Under the pieces are notes generated by a model that was given only the letters and a program-made list of their open reading frames with translations, had not been told where the DNA came from and searched no databases. A stretch of DNA of 64,000 bases from Hemerocallis citrina (taxonomy: Eukaryota; Streptophyta; Magnoliopsida; Asparagales; Asphodelaceae). Both the position numbers and the translations under genes were made by a program. Of the stretch, positions 1 to 10,514 are shown in pieces. Every line of letters begins with the position of its first letter. Within the stretch, counting starts at the first letter, position 1. The stretch spans positions 181,967,594 to 182,031,593 of the forward strand of contig CM030366.1 in the NCBI GenBank assembly GCA_017893485.1. Reading direction: 5' to 3'.

Positions 1-656
1 AACCGGGCTTTAAGAAGCTTGTCCACTTCTTCCTTGATCGCATGCTGGTGCTCAGGGGCAAATTTGTGCCTTTTTGTTGGACCGGTTTGGACCCCGGAGC
101 AACACTCAAGTGGTGAACGAGGAGCTCTTCGGAGATTCCTGGCATGTCGACAGCCGACCACGCGAAGAGGTTGCGGTTCTTTCTAATGCATTGGACTATG
201 TCGAAACATAGGACAGATGGGAGGGTCTTGCTGATGAGGAATTTGCGTCTCGGATCTTGCTCGGAGAAGAGCACTTTCTCCAATTCATCCACCAGTTCGG
301 ACGTTTGCCGGACATTCTCTTGGGGAATCTCAAGAGTCACGAGGGAGAGGACTGGTCCCCCGGTGGAGGTCATGTAACATTTGTGGGCCATCTCTTGACT
401 ACCCCATACTTCCCCTACTCCCGCCGTGGTGGGGAACTTCATCTTGAGGTGATAAGCCGACGGGACGGCCTCTAGAGCAGCTAGGCCAGGTCGGCCTAGA
501 ATTACATTATAAGCAGCGGGGACGTCTGCGACAATGAAGTCCATCGACTCTGTTCGGGTAGTAGGAGTTTTACCAGCGGTTATGTCGAGGGTGATTACCC
601 CTTCGATAGTCACTGGCACTCCCGTGAACCCGTGGAGTGTGTAGCCGGCGGGCTTA
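1..656 (-). pseudogene. Gypsy polyprotein fragment: protease C-terminus, linker and start of reverse transcriptase
   Basis: The minus-strand reading is open over almost the whole block. It contains the retropepsin C-terminal signature NVILGRPGLAAL (about 540-500), then a linker with MPGISEELL about 90 bases before the RT palm. It is better preserved than the same region of the plus-strand copy near 57830-58440, which has four stops. A single-base frameshift near position 80, beside an A-run, breaks entry into the RT region. The segment stops at 656, where the copia element inserted, and resumes at 10510. It lacks its own start codon because it is internal to a polyprotein. Confidence 0.85.
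652..656. repeat. Target-site duplication GCTTA, left copy
   Basis: GCTTA directly precedes the TGTTGG start of the left copia LTR. Removing the element and one copy rejoins the gypsy protease frame. Confidence 0.9.
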
Positions 657-2052
657 TGTTGGATCCTGTAGGCGAGACAACAAACACTAGAGGGGGGGGT
701 GAATAGTGTTAATAAAAAAACTGCGAAAATTTTCTCGGTGCAGTCGACTTGGTTATGAACCAGTCGACTGATATAACCAAAATAAAATAGAAACACTAAC
801 TCTGTGCAGTCGACTGATGGATAAGATAGACGACTGAAGACACAATGAAACTACAACTGAAAAGGCACTGACCAGTCGACTGATAGTGCAAGGAGTCGAC
901 TGTCCAGACACTTTTTGCAGAACTTAAGCAAACAAGAGTAAATACAAAATCAAGACAATCAATCACAGAGTACACAAGATATATCCTGGTTCGGTCCTCC
1001 CGACCTACATCCAGTCCCCAAGCAACCCACTTGAGATTTCCACTATTCTTGAAAAAGATTACAAGAATACCCTACAGCGTTATGACAACAACCTTGTCTA
1101 ACCCGTAGTCCTTTCTCTCAACCAGAGAAAGCAGACCCACTCTACTACCAAGAGTGAAACAAACCGACTCTACAACCTAGAGTCGAAAACACTCTCCAAC
1201 CGAGAGCAAAAGAACAAGAAATACTTTACAGTCAACCTATAGCCTTGTTGGTGTATGTGTTGATGCACGTGGCTAAAAGCAAGGTTGACTTCTATACTCA
1301 GTCCAGAGCGAATTCGTTGCTATACTGGACTGAATGTAGAGAACCAAAGAGTATGAACTTTGAAAGCTTTGTTTCTCAAAAATATCACTTAGAATTTTTT
1401 CTCAAGGATGCTCGGATTGCAAAGAAAGTTCTGTAGATCTATTCAGTAAGATCTGAACTCTACTTAAAGAGTTTGATCTCCTGGACGTTGGGAGACAGTT
1501 ACTCCAACTGTCAACCAACGGATCTAAGCTTTTGAGTTTGAAAAAAAAAATCGATTTTGAAAAACAAAAAACGGTCAGAAGCTCTCGAACAGTCGACTGG
1601 GTTGCCATATGAGTCGACTGATCAGAGTTTGAATAAATTTAAACAGTTTTGTACTATCAGTCGACTGGAAGAGACTTAAGTCGACTGGTACTCAAAAGTT
1701 AAATTTCTTCAAACTGTTTTGACTCTTTTTGGGGTTTTTTAAGAGACACATTATGAAATTTTGAGTGTGTGTGTGTGTGACAAGGCTTTACATCAGACTA
1801 AGACTCAACAAAAAGTAAGATACAATGTTTTTACAAGACACTACAATTTTGACACAATTGAGCTAAGGTCTTGAGTCTTGACTTTTGTCTTGAAGTCTTG
1901 AATCTTGTCTGAGTGAAGTCTTTATCTGTAACCTTTGAGCTTGTTCATTTGTTCAGCTAAAATAGTCTTTTGTATGTACAACCTGAAATGTTAGCTGTAA
2001 AACATAGACATATGTTGCACTGTGTTGTGATCATCAAAATCAAGAATCAACA
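657..2052 (-). repeat. 3' LTR of the copia element
   Basis: Begins TGTTGGATCC and ends AATCAACA on the plus strand, giving short TGTTG/CAACA inverted ends. It is nearly identical to 9134-10509. It holds about nine AGTCGACT-type palindromic motifs in two clusters (740-900 and 1590-1690) and a (GT)n run near 1765. It differs from the other LTR mainly by an extra 24-26 bp near 870-895 and a longer G-run. Short open frames inside it are duplicated in both LTRs and look like chance ORFs. Confidence 0.93.
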
Positions 2053-2067
2053 TTCTCCCCCTTTTTG
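2053..2067 (-). other. Polypurine tract of the copia element
   Basis: On the minus strand the sequence AAAAAGGGGGAGAA directly abuts the 3' LTR. Further CTCCCCCT boxes (PPT-like on the minus strand) lie near 2125 and 2398. Repeated PPT-like boxes before the 3' LTR are a reported Sirevirus trait. Confidence 0.85.
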
Positions 2068-2535
2068 ATGATGACAACACAATAGCTGATAATAACAGAT
2101 AATATACAAGCATAGTAAAGACATGCTCCCCCTATTAAAAACACATAATGCATTGTCTTAAAAATGTAACATGTATCAGTCGACTTATCAAAATGGCAGG
2201 CGACTGATCAGGAAACACATACATAAAAATCAGAAGATAAGTATAGATGCAGCAGTAGCAGCAGTCGACTTATATACCTATTGGCAGTCGACTAACCAGA
2301 GATTTTTCCAATACCCAGAGATAGAACAAAGTTAACAAACCAGAGGATAGCAAACATATCAAACACAGATAATAAAGCAACCATAACACAGATATCTCTC
2401 CCCCTTTGGCATCATCAAAAACACAAAATAACAATCTTTTGCATAGAAAAGAAAACTAAGATAAAGTTGCATACATAAATAAGTGCATTAAAAGGAAAAT
2501 TACATAATAGAAAAATAAAATAAAATAAAAAGTCT
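2068..2535 (-). other. 3' non-coding region of the copia element with extra PPT-like boxes
   Basis: AT-rich, with no credible coding frame. It contains PPT-like boxes near 2125 and 2398 and AGTCGACT motifs near 2180, 2266 and 2288. Confidence 0.7.
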
Positions 2536-3627
2536 TCAATCTTCTTCATCGGAGTCTTCATCGTCACCATGAGAAGGAGGATGAAATTGAGAATTGAAGA
2601 GATCAGTGAGGTTGTCAAGTTTGGTATCAATGTGGTCTAGTTTGGAATCAAGGTTATGGAGTTGGGTATCTACAGTGGCTGAATGCTTCATAAGATAGGA
2701 GACACAGTCATATAGAGTACGAGGATCATCGTAGTTGGCTTGAAGAATGGGTGGATCAGTAGAGGTAGAGGGTCTAGAGGGTCTAGAAGTAGAACCTAAA
2801 GGAGCTTGAGAAAGTGGAGGAGACCTAGGGGGTGATCTAGAAGGAGGATCAAGAAGTTTCATTCGAGCCAAACTAGCACGATCAAAACAATCATAATGAG
2901 TAACAACATTGGTCTCGGAATCGAGATCAATACCAAAAGCTATAAAGACTCTAGTGAGAAGACCTCCAAAAGGTAGAAAGTGAGTGTGGTTTTGATTAAA
3001 TTTAGAAAAGATCACACGACCCCAATTGACAGCAATTTTACCAAAAATTGCATACACAGCTTTTTGTAATTTTAGAGAATACTGGTCATAACTATCCTTT
3101 TTGGGAAGGATGTTATAGGCTAGTATTCTAGTTACAAGCTTAGCAATTGGTTTAATATTTTTGCTTGTCATTGGAGGGCCATGATTGGGTAAAAAGATTT
3201 TAGATAAAATAGAGGCATCATCTAATAAGATTTCATCAAGATATAATCCTCCGTCATCAATACCAAGTATTTGATTGATCCTAGTCGGTGTGAGTGTCAT
3301 TTTGACATTCTTCACAGACGAACGGATTACTACATCCCCATCGTGTTTTTGTACAACTCTCATATTTGTGTAAAACAAATAGATGAGTTGGGGATAATAA
3401 TTGGGTTGATTAGATAAAGAGAGAAAATCATAAAGACTACTATTTTGGAACAAGGAAATAAGATTAAAATGATCAAGGTCATTGAAGTTAACAAATCTTC
3501 CAGGGAAGATTGTAATGGTACAAATAAGGTACCATTGTTCAATGAGATCGGGACTTAAGAGAAATTGAGTGTAGTCTTGAGATGAAGAGCTACCCTCATG
3601 AGATCTCTTGGATCTTTTAGGAGCCAT
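2536..3627 (-). CDS. Env-like / putative plant transposon protein encoded downstream of copia pol
   Basis: A 363-residue frame lies between pol and the 3' LTR, where Sireviruses carry an extra, often called envelope-like, ORF. The start MAPKRSKRS gives a basic N-terminus. Around residues 215-235 is FLPFGGLLTRVFIAFGIDLDSE, a pattern I associate with plant 'putative plant transposon protein' or env-like ORFs. After about residue 255 it becomes rich in P, S and R, then a short predicted coiled coil (LHNLDSKLDHIDTKLDNL) and an acidic tail DDEDSDEED. I see no signal peptide or convincing transmembrane helix, so a true envelope role is doubtful. The frame is uninterrupted, unlike gag and pol in the same element. 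Confidence 0.7.
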   Translation of the reverse strand: MAPKRSKRSHEGSSSSQDYTQFLLSPDLIEQWYLICTITIFPGRFVNFNDLDHFNLISLFQNSSLYDFLSLSNQPNYYPQLIYLFYTNMRVVQKHDGDVVIRSSVKNVKMTLTPTRINQILGIDDGGLYLDEILLDDASILSKIFLPNHGPPMTSKNIKPIAKLVTRILAYNILPKKDSYDQYSLKLQKAVYAIFGKIAVNWGRVIFSKFNQNHTHFLPFGGLLTRVFIAFGIDLDSETNVVTHYDCFDRASLARMKLLDPPSRSPPRSPPLSQAPLGSTSRPSRPSTSTDPPILQANYDDPRTLYDCVSYLMKHSATVDTQLHNLDSKLDHIDTKLDNLTDLFNSQFHPPSHGDDEDSDEED

Positions 3628-4115
3628 GAAAAGAAAGGGGAAATGATTTTACCAAAGAAAAGACGAAAGATAAGACCAGAGGCAAGCACCAGCAGCAATT
3701 TGAGAGTCGATTACCTTCTTCTTCACAAACTAGGGTTTGGGATTTTGGGTGAAAAATTTGAGATCGGTAAAGGTGAGAAAGAGGGGCAGGTAAAGGGTTT
3801 TTAACTGAGAATAAACGGCTGAGATCAAGGAGGGAAGAAATCGACGGTTGAGATAAGAGATCACGGGTGAAAAGAGAAGTAAATTTTATCTCAAAAGACA
3901 CGATGAATAGTCGCTGAAGACGATTGAGCTCGCGACAGTCGACTGGTAGGGTATATCAGTCGACTGAGTCGAGAAGAAACTATATTTTGTATATCTGCTG
4001 ATCAGTCGACTGTCATTAGGACCAGGCAACTGGTCAGAGAACTAAAAGTAAATAAGTTTAAAGTATAGTACAGTCGACTTACTCAAGAACACAGTCGATT
4101 TAACAGAAACAATTT
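3628..4115 (-). promoter_or_regulatory. Non-coding spacer before the env-like ORF, resembling a plant gene 5' UTR
   Basis: Read on the minus strand, the spacer carries four AGTCGACT-type motifs (near 3937, 3957, 4003 and 4071) plus a decayed one near 4092. Then comes a leader with CAAACCCTAG (about 3740-3725), a string common in plant 5' UTRs, and pyrimidine-rich sequence just before the ATG. This could be an internal promoter or leader for the env-like ORF, or the mark of a captured host gene. That role is inference only. Confidence 0.4.
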
Positions 4116-7100
4116 TCAACAAATATCAATAAAATCACAAATTCCAAGTTCTCTCCTTAATTTAATGAAAGTATCTTCTTTAAGGGGCTTGGTAAATATA
4201 TCTGCTACTTGTTTATCAGTAGAGATAAAGTCTAAAGATATATCTCCTTTTAAAACATGATCACGTAGAAAATGATGTCGAATATCAATATGTTTTGTAC
4301 GTGAATGTTGAATCGGATTTTTAGATAAATTAATTGCACTGGTATTATCACACATAATTGAGGGTTTCTCAAATGAAATACCATAATCTAATAAAGTTTG
4401 TTTCATCCACAAAATTTGTGCACATGCCAAACTTGCAGCGATATACTTAGCTTCTGTGGTTGATAGGGATACGGAATTTTGCTTTTTACTGCACCAAGAG
4501 ACTAGGGAATGTCCCAAAAAGTGACATGTACCACTAGTACTCTTGTGATCAGTTTTGCTTCCAGCAAAATCAGCATCGCTATATGACAAAAGTTGAAAAT
4601 TATCGGTGCGTGGATAAAATAAACCATATTCCGATGTGCCTTTAATATATCTTAAAATTCGTTTCACTGCTTTTAAATGAGACTCTTTAGGACTAGATTG
4701 ATATCTAGCACATAAACATACGCTGAACATAATATCTGGTCTACTTGCAGTAATATATAAGAATGAACCAATCATACATCGATAGAGTTTTTGATCAACA
4801 CTCTTACCTAATAAATTTTTGTCAAGAGTAGTAGTAGTAGCCATAGGTGTGGATTTACTACTAGTACTATCCATGTTAAAACGTTTGAGTAGTTCCTTTG
4901 CATATTTGCCTTGATTGATAAATATGCCATTTGAGGACTGTTTAATTTGAAGTCCAAGGAAATAATTGAGTTCACCCATGTGACTCATCTCAAATTCATT
5001 TTTCATGGTATTAGCAGATTCTTGACATAGATTATTATTAGTAGAACCAAAAATTATATCATCAACATATTTTTGTATGATTAAGATATCATTCTTAACT
5101 CTTTTGATAAACAATGTAGTGTCTACTTTACCTATTTCAAATCCTGTTTCTAAAAGAAAAGTTTTCAGACGATCATACCAACCACGAGGTGCTTGTTTAA
5201 GACCGTATAAAGCCTTTTTCAATTTATAAACGTGATCTGAAAATTGTTCATGTTCAAAACCTGGTGGTTGTTTAACATAAACATTTTCCTTAATAAACCC
5301 ATTAAGAAAGGCACTTTTAACATCCATTTGATAAAGTATAAAATTCATGAAACAAGCAAAAGATAATAAAATACGAATAGATTCTAGTCTAGCAACAGGA
5401 GCATATGTTTCATCAAAATCTATACCTTCTTCTTGATTATACCCTTGAGCAACTAATCTAGCCTTGTTCCTTACAACTTGTCCTGATTCATCTAACTTAT
5501 TTTTCAATACCCATTTGGTACCAATAATAGTCTGATCAGGAGGTCTAGGAACTAAATCCCATACATCATTCCTTATAAATTGGTTTAGTTTATCTTGCAT
5601 AGCATTCATCCAATATTCATTCTCACAAGTTTCTTGTATATTTTTCGGTTCAAAATCCGACAAGAATGCTGTATGAGAGATCATATTAACATGTGAACGT
5701 GTCTGAATACCATGGGAAATGTCACCAATTATTAAGTCATGAGGATGATCTTTAACTTCAACAAATGACTTTGGTAAAGTTGAAGATATCACAATAGGAT
5801 CAGTCGACTTGACTTGTTCTTCAGTCAACTGCTTAACTTCAGTCGACTGGTAGACCTTATCAGTCGACTTATCAGTCAGATTAGTTTGTTCTAAGGATTT
5901 AATCACATTATCTAAAGGTGATGAATCAGTCTCATCATCTTTATTTAAGGTTAATGAAGGTAAAGATTCATCGAATGTAACATGCATTGATTCTTCAATA
6001 GTCATTGTAGACTTATTAAAAATTCTATATGCTTTACTCCTATTTGAGTATCCTAAAAAGATACCCTCATTAGATCTAGGAACAATTTTGTCTAAATTAT
6101 CTTTTGTGTTTAGAATAAAACACTTACAACCAAATGTCTTAAAGTAAGAGACTTTAGGAATTTTATTAAAAAATAACTCATAGCAAGTCTTCTTTAGCTT
6201 AGGTCTTATAAGAATTCTATTTAAAACATAACAAGCAGTAGCAACTGCTTCAGCCCAAAAATACTTTGGTAGATTGCTTTCAACAAGCATAGTACGTGCG
6301 CATTCTTGCAAAGTCCTATTTTTCCTTTCAACCACTCCATTTTGTGGTGAAGCTCTAGGAAATGCAAATGAATGTGTTATGCCATTCTTGTTGCAATATT
6401 CTGTAAATGTTTCATTCTCAAATTCTCCACCATGATTACTTCTAATAGTGACTATAGTTAGAGATCTTTGATTTTGAATACGTTTACAAAAATTTGCAAA
6501 TTCATCAAAAGCATCATTTTTATGTTTTAAAAAGAATGTCCAAGTGAATCTTGAAAAATCATCTACTAAAACAAATACATATCTACTTCTATTTAAAGAA
6601 GCAACTCTAGTAGGGCCAAATAAATCCATATGAATTAATTTGAGCGGCCTACTAGTAGAAATTACATCTTTTGTTTTAAAAGTGGATTTGATTTGTTTTC
6701 CTAGTTGACATGCATCACATAACTTATCCTTTTTAAAGGATAGTTTTGGCAGTCCTTTAACTAGGTTATACTTAGATAATTTTGAGAGATTCTTCATGTT
6801 CACATGTCCAAATCTTCTATGCCATAGCCAAGATTCATTGTTAGAGGCTATTAAACAAAAGTCATTTGAAAAATCAATTGCATTCAAACACAATTCATAA
6901 ATATTATTTTTATGAAAACCTTGAAAAACAACATTTTGCATAGTGGAATCATAAATCAAGCATGCATCTTTTTCAAAAACTATTTTATACCCTTTATCAC
7001 ATAATTGACTAATGCTTAAAAGATTATGCTTTAAACCACTAACTAATAATACATTTTCTATGGTTGGTTTAGAAGTTTTACCGACCATGCCAATGCCTAT

Positions 7101-7232
7101 GACTTTGCCTTTGTTGTTATCTCCAAAGGTGACGGCTCCTCCATCTATGCTTTGAATGGTGGATAGTAGGTTGGCATGTCCTGTCATGTGTTTTGAGCAT
7201 CCGCTGTCTAATATCCAGCGTTCTTTCTTGGG
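4116..7232 (-). pseudogene. pol: Copia pol: protease end, integrase, reverse transcriptase, RNase H
   Basis: The protease motif [12 protein letters not shown] begins just upstream of the first Met (7187). Numbering from that Met: GAG-pre-integrase ([10 protein letters not shown] about 121-130, then CDAC), integrase core with D188, then N251 where the second catalytic Asp should be, and E287. The RT has YVDD at 707-710. RNase H has DADFAG (871-876), STTEAKY (910-915, usually EAEY) and MCDN. The frame is open for 1,023 residues, but the Asp-to-Asn change should kill strand transfer. Residues 437-463 are built from translated AGTCGACT motifs (KSTD, QSTE). A frameshift near 7290-7230 separates it from gag. 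Confidence 0.9.
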
Positions 7233-9160
7233 TACCTATGAAAAGTTTAAGGTAAATATGGTACCCTTTTTATTAGGTCCAAAACACATTAGTTTGGGAG
7301 AAACCAAACCCATGAAGAGTTTGATCTTCCTCCATAAGCAGGAATATAATAAATAGAATTACACACATTTAACATATATGAGTTAATATAAGCAATATTA
7401 TCATTCTGATTTAGATTGACTGGAACCCATACTAACTTGTTCTGTCCAGTCGACTTAACAGTGTCTTTCAGTCGACTGTTAGAGTACATCAGTCAACTGG
7501 CTGATACACTAGGTCGACTTATAAAAGGTTTTGATCTCGTTGAATAAGATCCAATTCCTCTGGACAGACGACTGGTTGTATGGTTCAGTCGACTTAACCG
7601 AATGTTAGTCTTGCTTTTATCACTAAAATTAACAACCTTAGGCTTTTCAAAGAAATCATACAACTTGTGTGTAACACTAGAAATAGATGCTGATTTATTT
7701 TTACTAGTGTTTACAACAGCAGATTCTTTTACAGAAGATTTTTTAAAACCAAGTCCATATTTTTGACTAGATTTTACTTGATGATGAAGCATATCATTTA
7801 AATTCTCTTTGCCTTTATTAAACTTAGATACGTTCTTTGAAATCTCTTCATAATTCTTTTTGAGAGTTTCAAGATCAGTATCTAAACTTGCAATGCGAGA
7901 ATTTAAGGATTTTACTTCCTTATCAAGGTTAAGATTTTCTTGATTAAGTGTTTGATTCACTTTCTCAAGATTCTTAACTCTAATCTTTTCTTTCTTTAAT
8001 TCTTGGAATATTTCATTAAAAGCATCAAGAAGATCTTCGGAATCATAATCATTACTTACATGTTCTTGTACAGCCATGAAACACACATTTGCCACTTCGT
8101 TATTTTCCTCTGTTTCTTCTTCGGAAGACGAATCACTATCATCCCATGTAGCTTGATAGGCCTTCTTGTTCTTGACAAATTTGTTCTTTGAATATTTGTC
8201 CTTCTTGAAGTTGGATGATTTTCCCTTGTTCTTTGCATTTTCTAAGGGACAATCCTTCTTTATGTGACCTATTTTATTGTACCTGAAACATGTAGGAAGG
8301 TCATTAGAATCTCTAACTTTAGAATTAAACTTACCCTTCTTTAAGAACTTCTTGAATCTTCAAGTAAACATTGCTATTTCTTCTTCATCTTCTTCCTCAT
8401 CTTCTGAGTCTGTCATGGCTTTAAAAGCCAATAATTTCTTCTTTGCTTGGTGTGATTCTGTATCCTTCTTTCGATCTTCAAGTTGGACCTCATATGCCAT
8501 GAGATTGCCAACAAGATTCTCGAGAGAGAGTTGTGATAAGTCATTTGCTTCCTCTATTGCTGTGGTCTTCTTCTCCCATTCTGGAGTGAGTGCACGTAAG
8601 ACTTTTCTAACCATCTCTGCTTGAGTGTAAGTCTTTCCAAGTGCCACAAGAGAGTTTGTGATGTCTGTAAATCTGGTAATCATCTCGGACACAGTCTCAT
8701 TGTCCTTCATTCTGAACATCTCAAACCTGTGGACAAGAACAGAAATTTTAGATTCTTTTACTTTATTCGTTCCTTCATGTGTTACCTCGAGTGTATGCCA
8801 AATTTGATGTGCGGTTGTAGCATTGGATACACGGTTGAATTCTTCCTTTGTGAGTGCACAAAATAAGGCATTCATTGCTTTGGCATTGTTCATAGTCTGA
8901 TTCTTTTGATCATCATTCCATTGTGCATATGGAATGGTAGGGGCAGTGTGTTCCGTCTCTGTCATTTGCCATATCTTGTAGTTGATTGATTGGAGATAGA
9001 TTCTCATTCGGCACTTCCAATAATTGTAGTTCGTTCCATCAAATAGCCGTGGCCGTTGTGTAGATTGGCCTTCATGGTACTGATTTGTATTTGAAGTAGT
9101 TGCCATAGCCTGTAACCTCGCTCTGATACCAAGTGTTGGATCCTGTAGGCGAGACAACAA
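7233..9160 (-). pseudogene. gag: Copia gag with zinc knuckle and coiled coil, broken by nonsense and frameshift changes
   Basis: The N-terminal part (9160-8360; the likely real start is MATTSNTNQ at about 9106) is a UBN2-type copia Gag: RLFDGTNYNYWKCRMRIYL, then VSEMITRFTDI, then an acidic DSEDEEEDEEE stretch. TGA at 8362-8360 stops it. The same frame continues through a degenerate zinc knuckle near 8290-8240, where the second Cys is Tyr (C-x2-Y-x4-H-x4-C). It then runs into a long Lys/Glu/Asn-rich coiled coil (8040-7790) and a second TGA at 7495-7493 inside a decayed CAGTCGACTG motif. The frame resumes to 7289 (NKLVWVP), then shifts into the protease frame. Confidence 0.85.
9120..9131 (-). 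other. Primer binding site, tRNA-iMet type
   Basis: The minus strand reads TGGTATCAGAGC two bases from the LTR end, the usual initiator-Met PBS of plant copia elements. Confidence 0.9.
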
Positions 9161-10509
9161 ACACTAGAGGGGGGTGAATAGTGTTAATAAAAAAACTGCG
9201 GAAATTTTCTCGGTGCAGTCGACTTGGTTATGAACCAGTCGACTGATATAACCAAAATAAAATAGAAACACTAACTCTGTGCAGTCGACTGATGGATAAG
9301 ATAGACGACTGAAGACACAATGAAACTACAACTGAAAAGGCACTGACCAGTCGACTGTCCAGACACTTTTTGCAGAACTTAAGCAAACAAGAGTAAATGC
9401 AAAATCAAGACAATCAATCACAGAGTACACAAGATATATCCTGGTTCGGTCCTCCCGACCTACATCCAGTCCCCAAGCAACCCACTTGAGATTTCCACTA
9501 TTCTTGAAAAAGATTACAAGAATACCCTACGGCGTTATGACAACAACCTTGTCTAACCCGTAGTCCTTTCTCTCAACCAGAGAAAGCAGACCCACTCTAC
9601 TACCAAGAGTGAAACAAACCGACTCTACAACCTAGAGTCGAAAACACTCTCCAACCGAGAGCAAAAGAACAAGAAATACTTTACAGTCAACCTATAGCCT
9701 TGTTGGTGTATGTGTTGATGCACGTGGCTAAAAGCAAGGTTGACTTCTATACTCAGTCCAGAGCGAATTCGTTGCTATACTGGACTGAATGTAGAGAACC
9801 AAAGAGTATGAACTTTGAAAGCTTTGTTTCTCAAAAATATCACTTAGAATTTTTTCTCAAGGATGCTCGGATTGCAAAGAAAGTTCTGTAGATCTATTCA
9901 GTGAGATCTGAACTCTACTTAAAGAGTTTGATCTCCTGGACATTGGGAGACAGTTACTCCAACTGTCAACCAACGGATCTAAGCTTTTGAGTTTGAAAAA
10001 AAAAATCGATTTTGAAAAACAAAAAACGGTCAAAAGCTCTCGAACAGTCGACTGGGTTGCCATATGAGTCGACTGATCAGAGTTTGAATAAATTTAAACA
10101 GTTTTGTACTATCAGTTGACTGGCAGAGACTTAAGTCGACTGGTACTCAAAAGTTAAATTTCTTCAAACTGTTTTGACTCTTTTTGGGGTTTTTTAAGAG
10201 ACACACATTATGAAATTTTGAGTGTGTGTGTGTGTGACAAGGCTTTACATCAGACTAAGACTCAACAAAAAGTAAGATACAATGTTTTTACAAGACACTA
10301 CAATTTTGACACAATTGAGCTAAGGTCTTGAGTCTTGAGTCTTGTCTTGAAGTCTTGAATCTTGTCTGAGTGAAGTCTTTATCTGTAATCTTTGAGCTTG
10401 TTCATTTGTTCAGCTAAAATAGTCTTTTGTATGTACAACCTGAAATGTTAGCTGTAAAACATAGACATATGTTGCACTGTGTTGTGATCATCAAAATCAA
10501 GAATCAATA
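9134..10509 (-). repeat. 5' LTR of the copia element
   Basis: Begins TGTTGGATCC and ends AATCAATA (the terminal CA has mutated to TA). It is about 1,376 bp long and nearly identical to 657-2052. In minus orientation it is the promoter LTR. It carries about seven intact AGTCGACT motifs plus one decayed to AGTTGACT near 10116. Confidence 0.93.
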
Positions 10510-10514
10510 GCTTA
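10510..10514. repeat. Target-site duplication GCTTA, right copy
   Basis: GCTTA directly follows the right copia LTR, whose terminal CA has become TA. Confidence 0.9.

Larger units (their letters stand above)
740..10145. repeat. Dispersed palindromic AGTCGACT motif family within the copia element
   Basis: About 30 copies of CAGTCGACTG, CAGTCGACTT and one-base variants. Clusters lie in the LTRs (740-900, 1590-1690, 9215-9355, 10045-10140), in the 3' non-coding region (2178-2290), before the env-like ORF (3936-4095), in pol between integrase and RT (5800-5880) and in the gag-protease linker (7445-7590). The core is a perfect 8-bp palindrome containing the SalI hexamer GTCGAC. Coding-region copies are read in frame as KSTD or SRL. 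Confidence 0.85.
657..10509 (-). mobile_element. Sirevirus-like Ty1/copia LTR retrotransposon, complete but inactivated
   Basis: The element has two LTRs of about 1.4 kb (657-2052 and 9134-10509), a 5-bp target duplication GCTTA (652-656 and 10510-10514), a tRNA-iMet PBS next to the right LTR and a polypurine tract next to the left LTR, so it reads on the minus strand. The order gag, protease, integrase, RT, RNase H is Ty1/copia. A long gag, an extra env-like ORF after pol and repeated PPT-like boxes point to the Sirevirus lineage. The LTRs differ by only scattered substitutions and small indels (one 24-26 bp gap), so the insertion looks fairly recent. Stops, a frameshift and active-site changes suggest it is non-functional. 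Confidence 0.93.

Noticed and set aside
1245..1436. 63-codon frame in the copia LTR, repeated at 9700-9891
   Set aside because: It is identical in both LTRs only because LTRs are copies. No domain and no codon signal, so treated as chance.
2536..3627. True viral-type envelope gene
   Set aside because: No signal peptide, transmembrane segment or cleavage site is visible. Only its position supports the 'env-like' label.
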